Shown: piece after piece, positions 12,271 to 64,000 of the stretch
How positions within the stretch are numbered: the first letter of the stretch is position 1
Layout: the number at the start of each line of letters is the position of its first letter
Assembly: GCA_029931535.1 (NCBI GenBank)
Contig: JAQPZY010001675.1
Coordinates: forward strand, 4,926,501-4,990,500
Reading direction: 5' to 3'
Length of the DNA stretch: 64,000 nt
Source of the DNA: Margaritifera margaritifera
Taxonomy: Eukaryota; Mollusca; Bivalvia; Unionida; Margaritiferidae
Notes under the pieces: model-generated
Database searches by the model: none
What the model was told of the DNA's origin: nothing
Seen by the model: the letters and a program-made list of their open reading frames with translations, nothing else
Position numbers and translations under genes: made by a program

Positions 12271-12735
12271 AAATGCCATCATACTTACATATCATATTTT
12301 TAGATAGATTTATTTATTTACGTCTGTATGTATGCATGTATGTTGGCATATATGAAAACATATTTATGTGTAACATCTATTAATCTGAATATTTACCTTA
12401 TCTGTATATGTACGAATACATGTACATGTGTTAATCTGTCTCCGGTAAATAAATGAATCTGTCTTATTTTTGTATTTTTTTAAATCTGTTTAGAAACTAA
12501 TACATATTCGTTGGACGTTACCAAGGAATTTCTCAGTCGTATTACAGTACTTTTCACTCGATAAGTATTCCTGATATAAAACGAATGCTGCTGTCTTAAA
12601 TACTTGCATGTTGTGTTATGTTTTATTATATTAATTTTTAAGTATTTTACTTAGAGAAGAGAAAATTGGTTACAATAGTTTATTTTATATCAGACTGTAC
12701 TAACCTTGACGCCAGAACAAAAATATACATGCTTT

Positions 12736-13086
<351 letters not shown>

Positions 13087-13124
13087 GAAGACGTGTGACA
13101 TTTAATAGGCAATATAGGATTGCT

Positions 13125-13345
13125 AAGGTGCGAGGAGACAAAGAGAGTAAACTTGGTAATAGACCATAAATGTCATTAAAGATTTATTTAATTGTTTTTT
13201 GCTTGTGTGTGGAGGAAATGGAACATGTATTACACCAATATTATTGTATTAGATCTTTGAATAATAGCATGGACACATACAAGATATCCAAAACGATCAG
13301 GCGCAAAGATATATTCCGAATTTTGCAAGAATGTTAGTTCAGTGT
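13125..13345 (+). pseudogene. Possible LINE C-terminal fragment
   Basis: One plus-strand frame reads CLCVEEMEHVLHQYYC, then RRKDIFRILQEC-stop. This loosely resembles the C-x2-C...EHVL...C segment near LINE C-termini. The match is short and the clade cannot be told. Confidence 0.25.
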
Positions 13346-13988
13346 CAAATTTTCTCATCACTGGTCAAGAAAAGATAATTAGCTGTTGTTGTTGTAAAGA
13401 TGTGAAATACATATTCAGTGGCGTCGCAAGAAATTATGTTGTTTGATGAGAATTTGGGACCCCCTTCCTCCCCCCCCCCCCCCCAACAGTTACGGGCGTT
13501 GCTTGGGCGGTTGCTACGGTACTGTAAGTATTTAACTGGCGACTGTTTTGCATTTCACCGCGTTACTGACATTGAAACTGCATACCTAACTGCCCTTGAT
13601 GTTGACGTCATTGGATTCGTTCACAACACATGCTGCGACTATTACAATAAACACTTATACGTAGTAAGAAATGCAGTGTTCATATGTTTACCCCGTGTCA
13701 TGTTTAATTTTTGTGAACGTGGATGTAATTTATCTGTTAGGTGGAAATAATATATTTTCAAAAATGCTGAATTTTTCAAAATGTACACTAGAGCAATTCA
13801 GAGACAACCCACACCAATTCTAAGAAATAATTTCCCACTAAATCTTGTTAAAATCACATGCATTAAAAGCATACGTATACATTTAAAGTTTAAAGTTTAT
13901 CGTTAGTTTGCTTTAACAGCAATTTTGTTTTATATTGCATGCCTTTTGCTTCATTTCTACCAACCTTAACTCGTTATTTAGACGTGCA

Positions 13989-13993
13989 TATAT

Positions 13994-14067
<74 letters not shown>
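13989..14067. repeat. (TA)n microsatellite
   Basis: TA array with one phase slip (TATAATAT). Confidence 0.95.
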
Positions 14068-14070
<3 letters not shown>

Positions 14071-14896
14071 CCAATTCAAGTCAAGACGAGGAAAAGCGAT
14101 TTCCTTTCTTTCAAAGAAATACCAAACAAAGAATCCATACATAGCATAATTTAATCATTCATTCTTTCCGAAACAATTGTTGTAGAATACCAGTAACTTC
14201 TTAAGGTCGCATTTGACCCAGGTTGTATTGACAGGTTCTGACAATGTATAGGCATGGCACGCAATTAGGACTTCGTCTTTACGGTGTAAATTGATAGACG
14301 AATTGGGGATACCGGGAGGGACATGGTACCGTTGCTGCAGTACAATTCACACTTAATATTTATTCGGCAATAATGCAAAAGCTGTTTTGAAATCATGGCA
14401 CTTTAGAAATACATGTGACTTGTGTCAACAAGATTCGCATTTACTCAAGTCTGCAGTATCTGGAGATGGCAGAGTTCCTGTAGTAATGCATGTAGATAAC
14501 TCCCATTACACGAAAAATTACCTTCTAAAAGAAGAAAAAAAAACAGATGTGTCATTCAGATATTCTCTCTGCCGCGTAAAAGGGGGTGGGGGTGGGGTGG
14601 CGGGAATACCAATCATCTACGCCTGGTATCATTACTAACCTATCTCTATCAGAAAGACGCCGGTACTTACTATTAACTGTAAGTTAGTTAGTCAACATTT
14701 TCCTTTTGAAGAGAAATTGATCAATTACTGAATACTGGAATCATCCTTTTTATAGTGTTGTTTTGCTTCAGATTGCCAGTAAATGAAACATAATGCAATA
14801 TTACACAGGGGCATGTAATTATCAACATTTGTTTGGAGAATGTCTATGTTCACTTGTAAATATGTGTACATATGTGGAATCGAATCGACAGTACTG

Positions 14897-14899
<3 letters not shown>

Positions 14900-14960
<61 letters not shown>

Positions 14961-14997
14961 CATAATAATAATAACCATAATAATAATAATAATAATA

Positions 14998-15031
<34 letters not shown>

Positions 15032-15035
15032 AATA
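14900..15035. repeat. (TAA)n followed by (ATT)n, inverted
   Basis: A TAA array (14903-14996) meets an ATT array (14998-15030), making a self-complementary AT palindrome. Confidence 0.93.
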
Positions 15036-15683
15036 AAAGCTGAATAACCTATGAAAATTCGACCCGATTCAGGAGCGCTGTACCAAGCTTTATCGACATC
15101 AAAATTCTTATATATTGGCAATAACGAATTGTATTGTGCAACGAAAAATACATTTAAAATTCTAATTTGTATATTATTTCCTTCACATTGTACGAAAATA
15201 ATGAGAGTTTTAGTTCATATGAAATAGAAACATAACATAATTAGCACTACAGGAAAATCATTATATATTCACATATTTATATTAAAATTAAAACGCAGCA
15301 CTTGATATAAAGTATCTGTTACGAATATCCTAAATCTAGGAGCCCCCCCCCCTCAAATAGGATATCCATGATATTTTATCAACATATTTGTAACTACAAA
15401 CTTTTTTCTCTTTTCATTTCAATTAAAAGAAGTTCCGTAATAAATTTTATTTTAACTTTTGTTAATCTGCATACCTGCATACATTGAAACAATCTAATTT
15501 TTTTTAAAATATGAGACAGTATACTCCCTTTCTTTTCTTGGATATTTTACAAATCCACCACTATTTACAATATATTTATGACAGGTTGGTATTTTTTTTT
15601 TAAATTACAATAATACGAAGTAAACTTTGCTATTCAGTCATATTTTTCTTTTCTAATGAAATTACTCATGGTAAAACAATTCA

Positions 15684-15843
15684 GTAAACCCCAAACAGTC
15701 CCTCCAGGATGCTTTTTATGTAAGGAAAACTCCAAACAGTCCCTGAAGGATGCTTTTATATAAGGTAAACTCCAAACAGTCCCTCCAGGATGTTTTATAT
15801 AAGGTAAACCCCAAACAGTCCCTTCAGTATGCTTTTACGTAAT
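15684..15843. repeat. 40-bp tandem repeat (4 copies)
   Basis: CCAAACAGTCCCTCCAGGAT with TTTTATATAAGGTAAACT recurs at 15691, 15732, 15772 and 15811. Confidence 0.9.
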
Positions 15844-17421
15844 AAAATTTCCATAAGTACTATTTGTTTTTTAGTTTATAAAGGTGAGGGGTATATAACT
15901 GTTTAAAAATTTTGATATTTAGCTGATTTTTCTCTCGTGAAACAATTTTTTAGAAACATCGTTGATTTATATGTTCATCTACTTTACTAGCACATCTCTG
16001 ACTCACTAAGAAAATTAAAATCTAGTTTCATACTATGTACAGCATTTAAATAAAATTACGTAGTCATAGACTAACACATATATCCAGTTAATTACAAATA
16101 ATGTTGTGACATTTGAAGATCAAACATCTTTCTATTTGCGTTGTTTTATTAAAGGGACGATCCCTTGGGGTAAATAAAGTAATATTACTTGCCGTTCAGT
16201 TGCCCATAAGTCAAGAGGGGCTGACACTAATAATTGATATATGTTAAACCGCATTATCTCCTCAATTTTACCTTGGAGAGATGAGTCCGTGTAACAAGTT
16301 TTGTACATAATTCATCTGTGCAAGACAAGAAATCTTTCAAGACTCCAACATTGGAGAATTTCTCGCGATAATGGCGGGAGAAGCTGCCGTGGGCGAAGCA
16401 ATTTCCGATTTCAACATGGTAAAATATTGATTCTGTAAATGACACTCAAAATCTCCCGTTTTATCAACAATTATCATTGCCTAAATACTACATGATTTCT
16501 CAAGAAAGTTTAAACCTGTGGTTTTTAGTCGCTTTACGTTATATAATACTAGCAAATTGATCGTTCATAACGTGTTATTAGTAGCAACATAATGAGATGA
16601 TTTCTTCAAAAGATTTCTTCACTATGTGGGAATACAGATTTGTCATGATCTGAAAAGGTAATAATAATAATAATAATAATAATGGGATGATTATAAAATA
16701 CTAAATTGCTGTTCATGTTGTGATGATGATGATGATTATTATTATTATTTTTATTATTATTAGTAGTAGTAGTGTTGTTATTATTATTATTATTTCCGAA
16801 AGTGTTTTACAATTTTTCTAATATCTGCATGGAGAAGATAAGACTTGTCACTTATACATGCAACGTTTTCTTGGTACAGTAAATTATGATTTGATCAGTT
16901 CTCCTTATCATATCAGGATGTTTTACTTCAATAATCAAAACGTATTTCGCCAAAATAAAAAGAAAATGTATCCTTCAGACGATGTTCTCTGTATTATTTA
17001 GTTAGTCAGAGATCTTTGAAGAAAATCTATGCGAATAGCAGGTGCTTGTTTTAACCTGCCCATTCACATTTCGTGTAGACTGCTTTTATAACCTTTTACA
17101 TTTCCTTTTCTTCAAACAGTCCCAAAACAAGAAGTCACGGGAGTTTAAGAAACCCGTCAACCTACATTATATCAGCTCGAAAATCAAGCCTGTCATTACA
17201 GAGGTAAATGTCACTTAGAGTCGAATAAATTTGTGTGATATAGCGGCAGATTTTACCTGCCTAGTCCCGTCACATGTATAACCAGAGCAAGATATCTAAA
17301 ATATATTTGAGACACAGTCAGAAACATCCGGTTCCATAACACGCTTAGTCATGTGTCCACGTGAGCCAGTAATCATCACGCGTGTGTCACTTAAACTTGA
17401 AAAAGCGACGTCGTTAGGAAT

Positions 17422-17427
17422 TTTATT
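17422..17427 (-). terminator. Candidate poly(A) signal for Irx
   Basis: AATAAA on the minus strand, about 380 bp after the Irx stop. It is the first exact hexamer I find in that direction, implying a 3'UTR of about 0.4 kb. Later signals may be used instead. Confidence 0.4.
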
Positions 17428-17806
17428 TTCAAAACTCATAATTTTTAGGCACATAAGTGCGAAACGAGTATGTTTGTACACTGTATGACGCGAAAGAAAA
17501 GCAATCCCGTCGGCCAAAGTACTCAAAGAAACAAACACTTTTGAATCTCATTACCATGTTTTCGAATGTAAGAACTTTTTTTTCTCACTTGAATGTTTGT
17601 GCTTTTCATACATATTAACATCCTTCTTGCTCATGCAATCATCCCATCTTGAACATACAGCTGACTGTGGGGCAAGCCATTCAGATGCGATGTCTCTTCA
17701 TTAGTATCGGAAATATGAACCAGTTAACTATCGAAAATATTTACAAATTAAAAATTATGTCAAAAATTTAACCGAATACATTCTAGTGTAAAGTGTTGGT
17801 CTGCAC

Positions 17807-63052
<45,246 letters not shown>

Positions 63053-63499
63053 GTGAACGGACAGTTGTACCCGCAACAGTATCTTCAAAGTTACACTTAT
63101 ATTTTATGTATGTCTTCAGTAATCTTTCCTTTACTCCTTGAAAGCATTAAATTCCAGCTTCATTCAGGACAGTTCTACATCAGGCGTAACTGTGGGAGAA
63201 AATGAGTGTATCTTGTAAATACAATGCTGCAGGGATAAAAATATCCGAGAATGAATAAGCTCACCGCGATGCCGTGAACACTCGGGATAAGACCGTGGGA
63301 TAATCCAAATATATTATCTTTCTCATCCCTCGACCTCACTTGTGAACAAAATGCAATGTGGAATTGTGAAACTATGATATTATGTCAGTGATTGAAAAGT
63401 TGGTAAACAAGTTTGTATTTCTGCGCAGGGCCAGCCTGGTACAAAAAGTCCACCAAAGACTGGTTTCTTCAGTCGAAACAGTCAATAACAGTATACTCG

Positions 63500-63800
63500 G
63501 AATAAACACCAAGTCACTTATCAGTAGTTGTATTTATGGTTAAAGCAAAAGTCTTTACCCCTGGCTAAATATTGACATGCTGCGTAACATGACATACGCA
63601 TGTTAGGAACTTCTGCTGAAATAATGAACGAGAGTTTTTTTTCGATTGGTCGGCTCTGTTGGTAATAGCGTTCTTTCATTGGCTGAAGCACGCACGTCTG
63701 ATAGAGAAGACAGTGAGAACCTATATCGTCTGATATCCCGCCCCATACCATATAATTGACACATGTCTCAGCCAATCGATATAAGCCAAATAAAGCGGGC
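63500..63800 (-). promoter_or_regulatory. Candidate Irx promoter
   Basis: Upstream of exon 1 on the minus strand lie two forward CCAAT boxes (63682-63678 and 63649-63645), one reversed CCAAT (63772-63776) and a GC-box-like CCCGCCCC (63738-63745). A TATA-like ATAAATA (about 63537-63531) would put the start near 63.5 kb and give a 5'UTR of about 450 nt. The stretch lacks the microsatellites seen elsewhere. No start site can be proven from sequence, and an additional 5' non-coding exon beyond the window is possible. Confidence 0.4.
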
Positions 63801-64000
63801 TTTGTGGTAGCTTCAGATGGATGCGAACGGCAGACGAGATTGAATTGAATATTGATCCTACAGACAAATTTAATTTAATTATATTAAATGCTTTTTAGTT
63901 ATATTTTGTATGCGTAGTCAGTGATGTTTGGGATTTGAGGCGCATAGTAAATAGGGATTTAGTTTGCAAAACAATATTAACGACCGATAAAAGGCAAGTG

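Noticed and set aside
11783..12383. Open frames of 139-170 codons
   Set aside because: They run through TATG, CA and TA arrays; outside the repeats nothing resembles a domain.
13418..13750. 110-codon frame starting at CAGTGGCGTCGC
   Set aside because: The start resembles a hAT end and a C-run gives the Pro stretch; no partner end and no protein similarity seen.

Overview
The window is AT-rich, intron-rich animal DNA. It is dominated by one split gene on the minus strand: an Iroquois-class (Irx) TALE homeobox transcription factor. Five coding exons (63052-62987, 52373-52122, 32947-32832, 32419-32064, 18480-17807) join with perfect phase into 488 codons (487 aa plus stop), with GT/AG at every junction. 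Introns are about 10.6, 19.2, 0.4 and 13.6 kb. The very short first exon (22 codons) was recovered by reading the sequence. Its junction with exon 2 recreates the PQ-x-LM / CCE-x-G N-terminal signature I recall from Irx proteins, which supports it. CCAAT and GC boxes lie upstream (63.5-63.8 kb), and a poly(A) signal lies about 380 bp after the stop. No second convincing protein gene is visible.

The host looks like a lophotrochozoan, most likely a mollusc. The clues are the intron sizes, very long (TA)n, (TACA)n, (TAGA)n and (ATT)n arrays, tRNA-derived SINEs with the 'GGCAAGGCACTTTACTCC' core, Penelope-like and LINE debris, and many short hAT-type elements. A cephalopod is plausible but not proven.

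Layout. 1-17.4 kb is the 3' flank: a SINE with target-site duplication (TSD), a 60-nt miRNA-like hairpin, a LINE tail, several minisatellites, and an 8.4-10.8 kb block where one 68-bp repeat occurs in opposite orientations on either side of a CTTACCCAGCT minisatellite. 17.4-18.5 kb is the last Irx exon and 3'UTR. 18.5-32.1 kb (intron 4) holds a TA-flanked MITE, a decayed Penelope-like element, a ~120-215-bp satellite-like array, a hAT MITE and two repeat-poor islands that may be enhancers. 32.1-32.9 kb is the homeobox exon and the small exon before it. 32.9-52.1 kb (intron 2) holds a cluster of hAT elements, a 163-bp foldback element, a LINE tail, a 48-bp minisatellite and further enhancer candidates. 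52.1-52.4 kb is exon 2. 52.4-63.0 kb (intron 1) holds a 452-bp-offset duplication, a second SINE type and microsatellites. 63.0-64.0 kb is exon 1 and the putative promoter.

What the sequence shows directly is the exon structure, splice sites, repeats, terminal inverted repeats (TIRs) and TSDs. Family names rest on recognised motifs and recalled family features. Enhancer, promoter and miRNA calls are inference.
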